NCBI GenBank assembly: GCA_001275005.1
Contig: JWZX01001937.1
Coordinates: 1-17,004, forward strand
Length of the DNA stretch: 17,004 bases
DNA from: Chrysochromulina tobinii
Taxonomy: Eukaryota > Haptophyta > Prymnesiales > Chrysochromulinaceae
Direction: 5' to 3'
Below are positions 6,464-14,218 of this stretch, one piece after another. How positions within the stretch are numbered: the stretch's first letter is position 1; every line of letters begins with the position of its first letter. Under the pieces are notes generated by a model that saw only the letters and a program-made list of their open reading frames with translations, was not told where the DNA came from and did no database searches. Position numbers and translations under genes: made by a program.

Positions 6464-9193
6464 TCAGACGAGCTGGCCGTGCGCGCGCGCCTGTTCGATC
6501 AGTCGGTCGCACAGTTTGGTCGAGCGGTGGCGCTCGCGCACGGCGACCACCTCGGCCGCAAAGACGGGCGGGTCGAGGTTGAGCGCCACTTCGAGCACTG
6601 CGAACATGGCCTGCTGTATCTCGGGTGAAGGGTCGTCCAGGTGCACGAGCAGCCCACGCAGCAGGTACTGGTAGTTGGACTTGTCGAGGTTGTGCACGTC
6701 GTCCCACATGGGGGAGTACCTAGCGCTGCGCAGGTAGGCGACGAGTGTGCCGCACACCTGCAGGCGCACCACGTCGCTCGCGTCGTCGAGGCGCTTGAGC
6801 AACTCCGGATAGAGCTTTCGCATCCTTTCGTTCTCGAGGCCGCCCACGCCAAGCTTCGTGAGGGTCGCCTCAATGGCGACGCAGCCGAGACGGCGCGTCT
6901 CGTTGTTGTCGTCGTCGAGCGAGGAGGTGAGCACGGGCAGCGCCTCCTCGATCTGCGCCTTGAGCTGACCAGGCGTGAGTGCACGCAGCGGCAAGAGCTT
7001 GGCGATGCCCGCCATCGCCGCGAGACGCACATGTTCAGCGGCCTTTCCCGAACGCCAGACGAGATTCGGGACGAGCATCGCCTGCAAGATCAGCTCTGCC
7101 CAGTCATCCAGATCTGGCGCGGTGCAGAACGCCTCGGACGCAAGCAGGCTATTGAGCAGCGCTAGCCCCGTGCCGCGCAGCACCGGCTCTTGTTTCGGGT
7201 CGAGCACGTGCGCGAGCGCTGGTACGACGCCGAGCAGCTGCGACGCAGCCGTCGCGCCGTCGCACTGCCGAAGGAGGGCCTGGAGCAGGTGCCACTGGGG
7301 CGTGGCCGCCTGCCACTTGGCGAACGGCGCCGTGCTGGGCGCGTCCGTGCCGTCGCCCACAAGCTCGAGCACGAGGCGCGGCATGTGGTGTGCATGCAGC
7401 GGCGCGGTGTCCAGGTGGCCAGCGGCGGCGGCGAGCAGCACGAGAGCCTCGACGGCTCTGCGCTGGGCCTCGAAGCCGCGGCCTGCCGTCGAGGGCACCG
7501 CGGCGAGGCGCATCAGCGCACAGTAGAGCGAGTACGCCTGCGGGTCGGCGGCGCAGTCGGCCCCGGCTCGCCCTATCAGCGAGCGAAGGAAGCCGACGAG
7601 GCGCAGCTGGGTCGACGTATAAGTGGCGGCGCGATCGTCGTCGATGCCGGGCGGCTGCACGCAAAATGTGGGCATCGCCACCGCCGCGGTGAGTGCAGGC
7701 AGCTGCGGCCGCAGCGCTGCAGGCTCAGCGCCTGCTGAGAGCGCCGAGAGAATGCTCAAGCACATACCACGCTTGGCGACGACCGCGGTGTCGGAGCCTG
7801 CCTCAGGATCTGCCGAGTAGAGTTGCGACACGAGGAGAGGCACGTAGACGGCGGGCGCGCACGCCTCGCCGAGCAGGCACACGGCGCGGCGCACCGAGCG
7901 CTCCACCTCCTCGTCGTCGTCCTCAATCGACTTGAGCAGAGCAGGCAGCATCGCGTCGAGGTGATCTGTGCATGCAGGCCCGGCATGCCACGTCACGCCG
8001 AGCAGCGTATGCGCCGCGCGCGCGCGCGTCTTGGCTGTCCAATCGCCAAGGTCGGCAAGTACCGGCGCGAGCAGCGCGCCGAGCTCGGAGGCGATCAACG
8101 CGGCGGACGGTGGGTGCGGCGCCGACGCGAACATCGTCCCTACGAGCAACTCTGCCGGCATGTGGGTGCTGCCCGCCGCGGCCGCGGCCGCGTACGCACT
8201 GGCCGCGGTGGCGGCGTCGGCGGCCCTCTTGGCGGCGCTGTCTTTGGGCCCCGTGCCGCTGCCGCCGCTCGCCGCCACGGCCGCCACAGCCACGTCGTCC
8301 GAGATGTCGAGCGGCGGCACCTCCGACTCGTCAGCCGCGAAAAGGTCGCCGAGGCGCTCAAGGGCGAGGCGCGCCTGGCGTTGGATACCTTCAACCTCGT
8401 CGCTGAGCGCACAGAGGAGCAACGGCAGCAGACGCGCCGCGTGCCGCCGCTTCTGCGGTAGCCGCGCCAGCAGCTCCGCTAGTGCCGCCACCGCCTGCTC
8501 GCGCACCGCAGGTGCGCGATCGACCGTGATGAGCGAGATCTGAGGTGACGCGTCGCTCAGCACCGATGGCTCGTGCAGGATGAGGCTGAAGAGCGCCTCG
8601 GTGGCCCCGGAGCGCACGCGCGAGTGCTGATGCGCGAGCGCCGGCGAAAGGCCGAAGATCAGCCCCTTGCAGTGCGGCCCAAGATGCGACGCAACAGCGC
8701 CGCCGAGCGCCACCGCGATCGAGCAGCCCTCTTTCTTCGCGTCCGGGAAGGGATCAGCGAAGGCCATGACGAGGATCTGCACAATCTCCGGCAGGTGCGG
8801 CGCGAGCGCTGCACCGCACCGCGGCACGAGTGCCGCCACCAGTTTCAGCAGCTGCAGGCGCAACTCCTCCGCGACCTCTGCGATGGGGTTGGTGCCCACC
8901 CGCGCGTGGATGGCCGGGATGAGCCACGGAAGAGTGCCGAGCACCGTCACTTCGGGGAGCTCAGCGAGCAAATCGGACGCGAGCGTGATCGCGAGCTCGC
9001 GATTTTTCTCCACCTGGTCAGCAAACAGCTTGAGCGCCGGAGCGCGCAGCTGGTCAGTCCAGAGCGGCGCCAGCACGTCGGGCGGCGTGCCGGCGCCAGC
9101 GAGCTTGCAGAGCTTCTCGAGCGCACGCTTGCGTGACTGACGATTGTCGTCGGCGAGCATGTTGAGATCGCGTTGCGTGACCAGCTCGGACAT
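6464..9193 (-). CDS. DNAAF5: Dynein axonemal assembly factor 5 (HEAT-repeat protein)
   Basis: This 909-residue protein is built of HEAT repeats almost throughout (paired amphipathic helices such as LLPLLLCALSDEVEGIQRQA). It matches DNAAF5/HEATR2 in length (the human protein is about 855 residues) and in recalled motifs: ADPFPDAKKEGCSIA (146-160), HQHSRVRSGATEA (188-200) and a C-terminal block with LVHLDDP, then EVVAVRERHRST and CDRLIEQ. DNAAF5 is a cytoplasmic factor for preassembly of outer and inner dynein arms, so this cell should build motile cilia. An Ala/Gly/Ser-rich insert at about residues 300-345 separates two HEAT blocks. The ATG start lies directly before a normal-looking N-terminal helix and no better upstream start was seen. 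The reading frame is continuous, with no sign of introns. Confidence 0.9.
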   Translation of the reverse strand: MSELVTQRDLNMLADDNRQSRKRALEKLCKLAGAGTPPDVLAPLWTDQLRAPALKLFADQVEKNRELAITLASDLLAELPEVTVLGTLPWLIPAIHARVGTNPIAEVAEELRLQLLKLVAALVPRCGAALAPHLPEIVQILVMAFADPFPDAKKEGCSIAVALGGAVASHLGPHCKGLIFGLSPALAHQHSRVRSGATEALFSLILHEPSVLSDASPQISLITVDRAPAVREQAVAALAELLARLPQKRRHAARLLPLLLCALSDEVEGIQRQARLALERLGDLFAADESEVPPLDISDDVAVAAVAASGGSGTGPKDSAAKRAADAATAASAYAAAAAAGSTHMPAELLVGTMFASAPHPPSAALIASELGALLAPVLADLGDWTAKTRARAAHTLLGVTWHAGPACTDHLDAMLPALLKSIEDDDEEVERSVRRAVCLLGEACAPAVYVPLLVSQLYSADPEAGSDTAVVAKRGMCLSILSALSAGAEPAALRPQLPALTAAVAMPTFCVQPPGIDDDRAATYTSTQLRLVGFLRSLIGRAGADCAADPQAYSLYCALMRLAAVPSTAGRGFEAQRRAVEALVLLAAAAGHLDTAPLHAHHMPRLVLELVGDGTDAPSTAPFAKWQAATPQWHLLQALLRQCDGATAASQLLGVVPALAHVLDPKQEPVLRGTGLALLNSLLASEAFCTAPDLDDWAELILQAMLVPNLVWRSGKAAEHVRLAAMAGIAKLLPLRALTPGQLKAQIEEALPVLTSSLDDDNNETRRLGCVAIEATLTKLGVGGLENERMRKLYPELLKRLDDASDVVRLQVCGTLVAYLRSARYSPMWDDVHNLDKSNYQYLLRGLLVHLDDPSPEIQQAMFAVLEVALNLDPPVFAAEVVAVRERHRSTKLCDRLIEQARAHGQLV

Positions 9194-9625
9194 GAGGCGG
9201 CGTTGGTTGCGAGGAGTGTGGACCGACCACGGAGGCCGTTGGGAAGAGGTCAGACAGCAAAAAAGGTCAGCCTCAAATGCAAGCTCACGAAAACGAAAGT
9301 AAATACTACCGACCCGCTGCGCTCCTGGGCGTCCGTAGCCGCCCTGACGCTCGCAGCTGCATACCGGTAACCCTCATGCTCACATGCTCTAGGCCGTTGG
9401 AGGTCCCTCGGCGGTAGACGAGGGACCCACCTCAGTATGCACCATCCGACCATCGCATGGCATGCACCGAAGCACCGATGCTCGCACAAGTACCTCGGCC
9501 TCCCATCTTGGCCCATGCTCGCCCTTCTACATGTAAGCATATTACACCTGACCTGGACACGCAGCGATCAAGCGCCTGCATATCAATGGACGGTCGAGCA
9601 GTGCTTCCTCCTATCTACTAGCTCC
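9194..9625. other. Spacer: DNAAF5 promoter side and lumen-protein 3' side
   Basis: Both flanking genes are on the minus strand, so this segment carries the 3' UTR of the lumen protein and the promoter of DNAAF5. The single clear structure is a perfect 9-bp hairpin at 9402-9427. No gene is supported; a plus-strand open frame from 9437 runs antisense through the lumen gene and is a shadow. Confidence 0.55.
9402..9427. repeat. Perfect 9-bp hairpin
   Basis: The arms ggtccctcg (9402-9410) and cgagggacc (9419-9427) flank an 8-base loop. It sits about 200 bases past the lumen-protein stop and about 210 upstream of the DNAAF5 start, so it could be a 3' UTR structure or a palindromic protein-binding site. 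There is no following T run to suggest a termination role. Confidence 0.6.
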
Positions 9626-10432
9626 TTAAAATTGGTGGTCTACCAGCCTGGAGAGATCGGTCGTGAGCTTCACGAGGCTCTGGGCCGCGGGGCTCGCCTC
9701 TCTCTTCCTTGCGTGGCTTTCCAGCGCACTGAGCGAGCTCTTCAGTTCTTTCTTGCCCTCGACGCTCACTGTTGCGCGATCGAGCGCAGCCGCGTCCAGC
9801 GCCTCGATCGTCTTCTCAATGTCACCAAATTGGTTGCCTCTAGCCATCCCTATCATCTTGGCCGCCAGCTCGATCAGATTTCGCAAGTCATCATTATCAG
9901 TGTCGAGCCTGGCCACTCCGAGCGTTATGATCGCCCTACCCAGCTGCATATTCTCAAAGGCACTGATGGGTTCTTTCGGCTCGAGGCACACGTCCTCTCG
10001 ACCAGCAGCGACTGCCTCGCACGTGCTCGCCATCGCACCCGTCGGTCGGATTGGAGCGGAGCCAAGCTTAGCGATGGCTGGCGGCGCTTGCTGCGCGGCA
10101 TCGCCGTTGCTCAACCAGGCTCTCACCGTTGGAGCTTCTGTGGATGCCATCAATATTGCCATGACGATGGCCAATGAGAATTGCTTTGGGAAGACCACGT
10201 ACGAAACCCCTGCGTCCTTTTCCACAGTCCGGGCAGAACTGGTCGGCTCTACAACGCCACGTAGCTCCTCCGTCGCTGTCGCAGCGGCTGCTGTCTTCGT
10301 GCCCTCCAGCACCAGTACCGGAGATGGGCATCGGCGTGAAATGTGTAGCAATGGCAGCCTCAGCGCCTGCACCAGCGTGAAGCACTGCGCCGTCGGTGTC
10401 GTCAGCATCGCAAGTTGCAGCACGGAAAACAT
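9626..10432 (-). CDS. Predicted thylakoid-lumen protein, unknown function
   Basis: I do not recognise this family. The frame is open from 10669, but I chose the ATG at 10432 because it gives a 268-residue protein starting with a signal peptide-like stretch (MFSVLQLAMLTTPTAQCF) followed by a basic, Ser/Thr/Ala-rich segment, as in complex-plastid presequences. A second hydrophobic segment (residues 84-98) preceded by a Lys and ending TVRA at 105 looks like a thylakoid transfer signal with an AxA-like cleavage site. With no twin-Arg it would be of the Sec type. The mature part (about 106-268) is mostly helical: NMQLGRAIITLGVARL, DDLRNLIELAAKMIGMA, then two more charged helices, plus two Cys (138, 149). 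A four-helix PsbQ/Psb31-like photosystem II subunit is one possibility, but no diagnostic motif was found. The tripartite targeting is the stronger inference. Confidence 0.6.
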   Translation of the reverse strand: MFSVLQLAMLTTPTAQCFTLVQALRLPLLHISRRCPSPVLVLEGTKTAAAATATEELRGVVEPTSSARTVEKDAGVSYVVFPKQFSLAIVMAILMASTEAPTVRAWLSNGDAAQQAPPAIAKLGSAPIRPTGAMASTCEAVAAGREDVCLEPKEPISAFENMQLGRAIITLGVARLDTDNDDLRNLIELAAKMIGMARGNQFGDIEKTIEALDAAALDRATVSVEGKKELKSSLSALESHARKREASPAAQSLVKLTTDLSRLVDHQF

Positions 10433-10846
10433 GCGCAAGTCGGCAAGGCGAGAAGGGTCCTCCTCCCGACGCCCTCTTTTTGTCGGGCGCCGACCGCCGA
10501 CCCGCGAGTCTCGTCGATCGGCTTGATGAGAATCGGCACTCAGATTCCCGTGACCGCGGTTTTTGGACCCCCCAACCTCTACCCGAAATTGCCTCCTCAC
10601 ACACTGCTCACACGCGCCGGCGCCGTCGCTCCGAGGCAAGCAAGCTACGGTAGTTAGTCGAAACAACACTTTTTACCGGTACTAAACAAGCGCAATCGAA
10701 TACCCCTGTAGCCAGTAGAGTAGGTGGGCGGAGAGGATGGTATGTGTGCCCAAACCGGTTGCTTGCTTGCTTGCTACTTGCTTGCTTGGAGGCGAGATAC
10801 GCATTCATTCACAGCATAACTGTGCACACCCTCCCCCTCTTTCGAC
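10433..10846. promoter_or_regulatory. Divergent promoter region
   Basis: This 414-base gap separates the divergent starts of the lumen-protein gene (minus) and the methyltransferase gene (plus), so it probably serves both. It contains a TTGC tetranucleotide array at 10759-10788 (interrupted once by tact) and a pyrimidine-rich stretch (ccctccccctctttc) ending just before the plus-strand ATG. No TATA box is evident. An N-terminal extension of the minus-strand frame into this region (to 10669) is open but lacks targeting features and is Arg-rich, so it was not used. Confidence 0.5.
10759..10788. repeat. TTGC tetranucleotide microsatellite
   Basis: The sequence is (ttgc) repeated about four times, then ta, then cttg repeats, ending at ttgg. 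It lies in the divergent promoter, about 60 bases upstream of the methyltransferase ATG. Confidence 0.9.
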
Positions 10847-11623
10847 ATGCGACCCGACCACACTCCCTTCGTTCGCGCAAACCTCGTCTCCGTCCCGCGC
10901 GTCAATTCCTCTGGCCTAAGCGTGCAGTCTGCACGGCTGGCCCATCTCGAGTACGCGCTGGGAGCCGTCCCGCCTTCGTTGTGGCAGCAGACCCACCTCT
11001 TCCTTGAGTTCGGCGTCCGCAAGGGCTTCAGCATAAACCACTTGGCGAACATAACAAGGACCTTTACATGGCATGGATTTGACTCCTTCAATGGATTGCC
11101 ACCTGCAACCTCCAGCGATGCGACCCGACGGTCCATCCATTGGAATTCCGGCACCTATTCGACGCATGGGCGCCTTCCGTTGGTGCTACCCAATGTGCGC
11201 TTGCACGCAGGTTGGTTCAATGAGACAGTGTACGCCTTCCTAGGGTCGGTTGAGGGCCAGGGCGCGCCGCTGGCTTTTGCGCACTTTGATGCCGATCTTT
11301 ATGACTCAACCGCGACCGTGCTAACCTTGCTCGCCCGCTCCTGCCGGCTACGAGTCGGGAGCGTGCTTGCGTTTGACGAGCTGTTCGGATCTCCAGCAGT
11401 GGAGCAGCATGAGTGGCGTGCGCTCAACGACGTGGCACGCCGATGGGGACTGCAGTTTCGCTTTCTAAGCTACATGGCGCACGAAAAAACCGCCTTTGGC
11501 CGTGCTGCAGTGCAGCTCACGCACGTGGAGGACAGATGTGCACGTAACGCGATGGTTCCGAATGGTTGGGCCCCCAAAGCCCCAACCAAACTGATGTTTA
11601 ATAATAAGGCGTTGAGCACGTAG
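10847..11623 (+). CDS. TylF/MycF-like SAM-dependent methyltransferase
   Basis: This 258-residue protein shows a class I methyltransferase core of the TylF/MycF or Methyltransf_24 type. Motif I is FLEFGVRKGFSINHLA (52-67). WHGFDSFNGLP (75-85) follows, with its acidic residue in the ribose-contact position. HFDADLYDST (147-156) is the hallmark Asp-rich strand of this family, and VLAFDELFG (173-181) with HEWRAL completes it. Family members often need a metal ion and methylate hydroxyls of sugars or small molecules; the substrate here is unknown. No signal peptide or membrane segment is seen, and the N terminus before residue 30 is short and divergent, so a different start or an unseen upstream exon is possible. 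It shares a divergent promoter with the lumen-protein gene. Confidence 0.78.
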   Translation: MRPDHTPFVRANLVSVPRVNSSGLSVQSARLAHLEYALGAVPPSLWQQTHLFLEFGVRKGFSINHLANITRTFTWHGFDSFNGLPPATSSDATRRSIHWNSGTYSTHGRLPLVLPNVRLHAGWFNETVYAFLGSVEGQGAPLAFAHFDADLYDSTATVLTLLARSCRLRVGSVLAFDELFGSPAVEQHEWRALNDVARRWGLQFRFLSYMAHEKTAFGRAAVQLTHVEDRCARNAMVPNGWAPKAPTKLMFNNKALST

Positions 11624-12350
11624 ATAGGTGGATACTTCAGAGTGGCGGGGGGGGTGTAGCGCTGTAACACCCGATAGCGTGCACCCCGCAGACGTCCGGT
11701 CATACCAATCGTAGCACGCGCGGTGTCGGCTCGGGGGCCTCGGCACGGCTGGCCCGTGACCCGCCACGACGACCAGCAGCGAGCAGGACGCGGCGGAACG
11801 ACAGGCGCTCAGCTGGCCGGTCACACGTCACACGATAGCGCGAGACCGGACACTATGATAGGACAGGAGCGTTGTCAAGCGTGCAAGCAGAAGATACTGT
11901 ACTAACAGTGCGGCCCCGCCGAACCCGCATCTTCGGCACCTCTCGCCACGGGTGCAGTTTGTAGAGAGGCGGCCGCAAGCGGCAAGAGCGACAACGACAG
12001 CAGAGTTATGTTGACGGTTGACAATGCAATAAACCCACTCCCTCCTCCCCCGTCGCCCCACCCCACACCTGATGCCTATCACAATCCCAAGGGCACAATC
12101 CCACCGGGTAGTTTGGGTTTCCCGGTAGTATTCAACTATTTATATGGATAGGACCAGCGAGCAGCACCCCCAGGGAGAGGGACCAGCGGACCACCCTGTG
12201 TGCTGAGGGGGAGAGAACGACCTCACTACTGGTACCCGGTAGCGAAATTTGGCAGTGTCGACGCGCGACGAAACTTGACCCACACCTTGTGTGGGCTCCT
12301 CGCGATCATGCAGGGCGGCAAGCGCCACGAGCACTCTCCTCGGCCGCCGA
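11624..12350. other. Spacer between methyltransferase and BMT5-FDXACB genes
   Basis: The first 400 bases show no recognisable gene or RNA. The right part, from about 12034, contains the block shared with the region upstream of the NEK gene, listed separately. A TATA-like stretch tatttatatgg lies at 12137-12147, within an insertion in this copy of the block. Open frames here start with non-ATG codons or lack domains. Confidence 0.55.
12034..12275 (+). promoter_or_regulatory. Upstream block shared with NEK gene, copy 1
   Basis: In order: a C-rich pyrimidine tract (12034-12069); gcctatcacaatc (12074-12086); caatccc then ccgggtag (12096-12111); ccagcgagca (12153-12163); accaccctgtgtgctg (12190-12205) with ggggagaga; cgacctcacta (12218-12228); and cgcgacgaaact (12264-12275), ending 75 bases before the BMT5-FDXACB ATG. 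Each has a counterpart in the same order upstream of the NEK gene. Whether it is promoter or dispersed repeat cannot be settled from one window. Confidence 0.65.
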
Positions 12351-13517
12351 ATGTTCAATCTCCTCGACCTGGGGCTGCTACCCGCTGCCGCTGCAGCTTC
12401 GGGCGTGGCCTCACGACTGCCGAGAGTGCTCGTCCTCGGCGATGCCGATTTCGCATACGCTCATGCGCTCGCACGGCGGCTTGGTTCGGCAGCAGCAATC
12501 ACGGCGACAGCCTTTGAGGACGAGGACTCGTTGCTCGTGCGCTATCCGCACGCGGCTTCGACCATGGAGGCGTTGCGTTCCATGGGAACCACCGTGCGCT
12601 GCGGTGTGGATGCACGGCGGCTGGAGACACTAGCTGCAGAAGAGGCTGCCTCCGTGGCTATGCCAATGCAGTGGGAGCGTGTCGTGTTCAACCTGCCGCA
12701 GTCGCCTGCCGAGCCGAAGGCGCGCAACCAGATACAGCGGCATCGCACGCTGCTCCGCGAGTTGTGCGTGTCGTGCGCCGCACACCTTGCGCCGCACGGT
12801 GAGTTGTGGATCACGTTGCTCTCTGGGCAGGGCGGCACGCCACTCGACCCAATCCAACGCTCCTCACCAGGCGACACGTGGCAGCTGCAAGAGCAGGCAG
12901 CTTGTGCCGGGCTGCTGGTGCGTGCCGTCGAGAGCATCGACCTTGGAGCGCTCGAGGCCGCCGGTTATTCACCCACCGGCCGGCGCGCCAACCAGCCTCT
13001 CGGCGTGCGACGTAAAGCCAAGGGCCTCGTGTTGCACGTGATGACGGCCGCACGCCCCGCCGACGGCGAGGATGCGCCGCGCTCGGTCGCGCCGCTCGAG
13101 TGGACGCTTGATAACTCGTTCTGGCTCGGCGGTGGCGGTGCTACCGCCTCCGCCTCCGCCCCCACCGAGGAGGAGGAGCCCGACCCGGCGGAGTTGCTCG
13201 AGCGCTGTCGCGAGGCGCTCGGCTCGCTGGGCGCGCACGCGCTGGCTGCGGAGCCGTCGCTCATCGACAAGTACACTGAGCCCTCCTCGGGCCGGCGCGC
13301 GCGCACATTCCGCTTCATATACCGCTCGAGCGTCTTGCCACTGTGTCGGGAGCGCGCGTTGGTGCTCAACGCGCAGGTCTGTGCGGCCCTTGCATGCGGG
13401 TACGGGGGGGCGGCGCGGCTCGAGACTCGCATCCCCTCGCAGGAAGCGATCGAGCGGTTGAGTGGTGACGAAGGAGAAGAGGGCGCTGCGGCGGCGACGA
13501 CCGGGGATCGAACGTGA
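12351..13517 (+). CDS. BMT5-like (DUF2431) domain fused to FDX-ACB domain
   Basis: The first in-frame ATG is at 12351, giving 388 residues; a longer frame to 12291 begins with GTG and an in-frame TGA sits at 12276. Residues 24-232 match the BMT5-like Rossmann domain: RVLVLGDADFAYAHALA (25-41) is the SAM-binding strand-loop, WERVVFNLPQ (108-117) stands where the family usually has a F-PH motif, then NQIQRHRTLLRELCVSC (126-142) and GYSPTGRRANQPLGVRRKAKG (205-225). Residues 249-360 read as the ferredoxin-fold anticodon-binding domain of mitochondrial-type PheRS: EWTLDNSFWL, SLIDKYTEP, RTFRFIYRS, then a helix. There is no synthetase core. Animal FDXACB1 has the same two end domains, so this is probably its homologue. 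BMT5 methylates uridine in 25S rRNA; tRNA or rRNA modification is inferred. Acidic insert at 269-279. Confidence 0.85.
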   Translation: MFNLLDLGLLPAAAAASGVASRLPRVLVLGDADFAYAHALARRLGSAAAITATAFEDEDSLLVRYPHAASTMEALRSMGTTVRCGVDARRLETLAAEEAASVAMPMQWERVVFNLPQSPAEPKARNQIQRHRTLLRELCVSCAAHLAPHGELWITLLSGQGGTPLDPIQRSSPGDTWQLQEQAACAGLLVRAVESIDLGALEAAGYSPTGRRANQPLGVRRKAKGLVLHVMTAARPADGEDAPRSVAPLEWTLDNSFWLGGGGATASASAPTEEEEPDPAELLERCREALGSLGAHALAAEPSLIDKYTEPSSGRRARTFRFIYRSSVLPLCRERALVLNAQVCAALACGYGGAARLETRIPSQEAIERLSGDEGEEGAAAATTGDRT

Positions 13518-14218
13518 GAACCCCAGCGAGCGAGGAAAGGTGTGGCACGGGAACCCCCTGGAGCATGGGTCAGTAGGCGGAAAAAAAGGCGAACCAATTT
13601 CGGATCCGTCTCGTTACATGCAACATCGTAAATCGATGCAGACCCTTTGCACTCTGCTCACCAAATGCGAGCGCCTCCCCGGCGGAACGCCAAAATCGCG
13701 AACCCCTGCGTTCGTATAGGGTCACTTCCCCCTCGCCCCTCCCCTCGCCCCTCTCCCCTCACACCCGCCCGCACCTCGAGGTGCCACCTGTGAGTGCCTA
13801 TCACAATCGACAATCCCGCCCGGTAGAGGGCAGCGAGCACCAGAGATCACCCTGTGTGCTGGGAGAGACCGACCTCACTAGCGGGATTGAGTAGCCCGAG
13901 CGAGCGAGTACTCAGTACTTGTGTTGACCGAGGGAGCGGAGCCGTCCTTTGTAGAGACGGTGCGACCGCGGGCCACACATACCGGCCCAAGGCAACTCAT
14001 GAGTGAGCGAGTGAATTACATGTAATCCCCCAACCAAATGTAGTGGTGAGCGCGGGTGGACCGCGACGAAACTGACTAACTCGTGTGCTGAAAAACGCGA
14101 AACGGCGAAATGCGTTCCTGCAACGCATTCCGGCGAAACGCGAGCGCGAAGCCACAACGTCAAGAGGCGTGTTCCTCCAGTCACTCACGTCAATACTCGT
14201 CCAGCGACTCGTCAGAGC
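13518..14218. other. Spacer upstream of the NEK gene
   Basis: This holds the 3' end of the BMT5-FDXACB transcript and the NEK promoter. No gene is supported. Most of its right half is the shared block (separate entry). A perfect 14-base palindrome, gcacctcgaggtgc, lies at 13771-13784 inside the block, next to cacctg. Antisense open frames that extend into the kinase gene are shadows. Confidence 0.55.
13725..14073 (+). promoter_or_regulatory. Upstream block shared with BMT5-FDXACB gene, copy 2
   Basis: In the same order as copy 1: a C-rich pyrimidine tract (13725-13770); gcctatcacaatc (13796-13808); caatcccgcccggtag (13811-13826); cagcgagca (13831-13839); tcaccctgtgtgctg (13847-13861) with gggagaga; cgacctcacta (13870-13880); and cgcgacgaaact (14062-14073), 145 bases before the NEK ATG. 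Spacing differs from copy 1 by several insertions or deletions, so the shared pieces are islands in diverged sequence. Confidence 0.65.

Noticed and set aside
9663-10526. 287-codon plus-strand open frame
   Set aside because: It is antisense to the lumen-protein gene. Although it begins with a hydrophobic stretch, its product is Ser/Ala-rich without family motifs, whereas the minus-strand protein shows ordered targeting and helical features.
10433-10669. 79-residue N-terminal extension of the lumen protein
   Set aside because: It would bury the signal peptide-like segment inside the protein, and its Arg/Gly-rich sequence looks like translated promoter DNA.
12291-12350. 20-residue N-terminal extension of the BMT5-FDXACB protein
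   Set aside because: The frame begins with GTG, not ATG, and an in-frame TGA lies at 12276; eukaryotic initiation at 12351 is more likely.
13500-13530. Possible minus-strand tRNA T arm (gttcgatcccc)
   Set aside because: The required 5' stem strand is absent and the site overlaps the end of the BMT5-FDXACB coding region.
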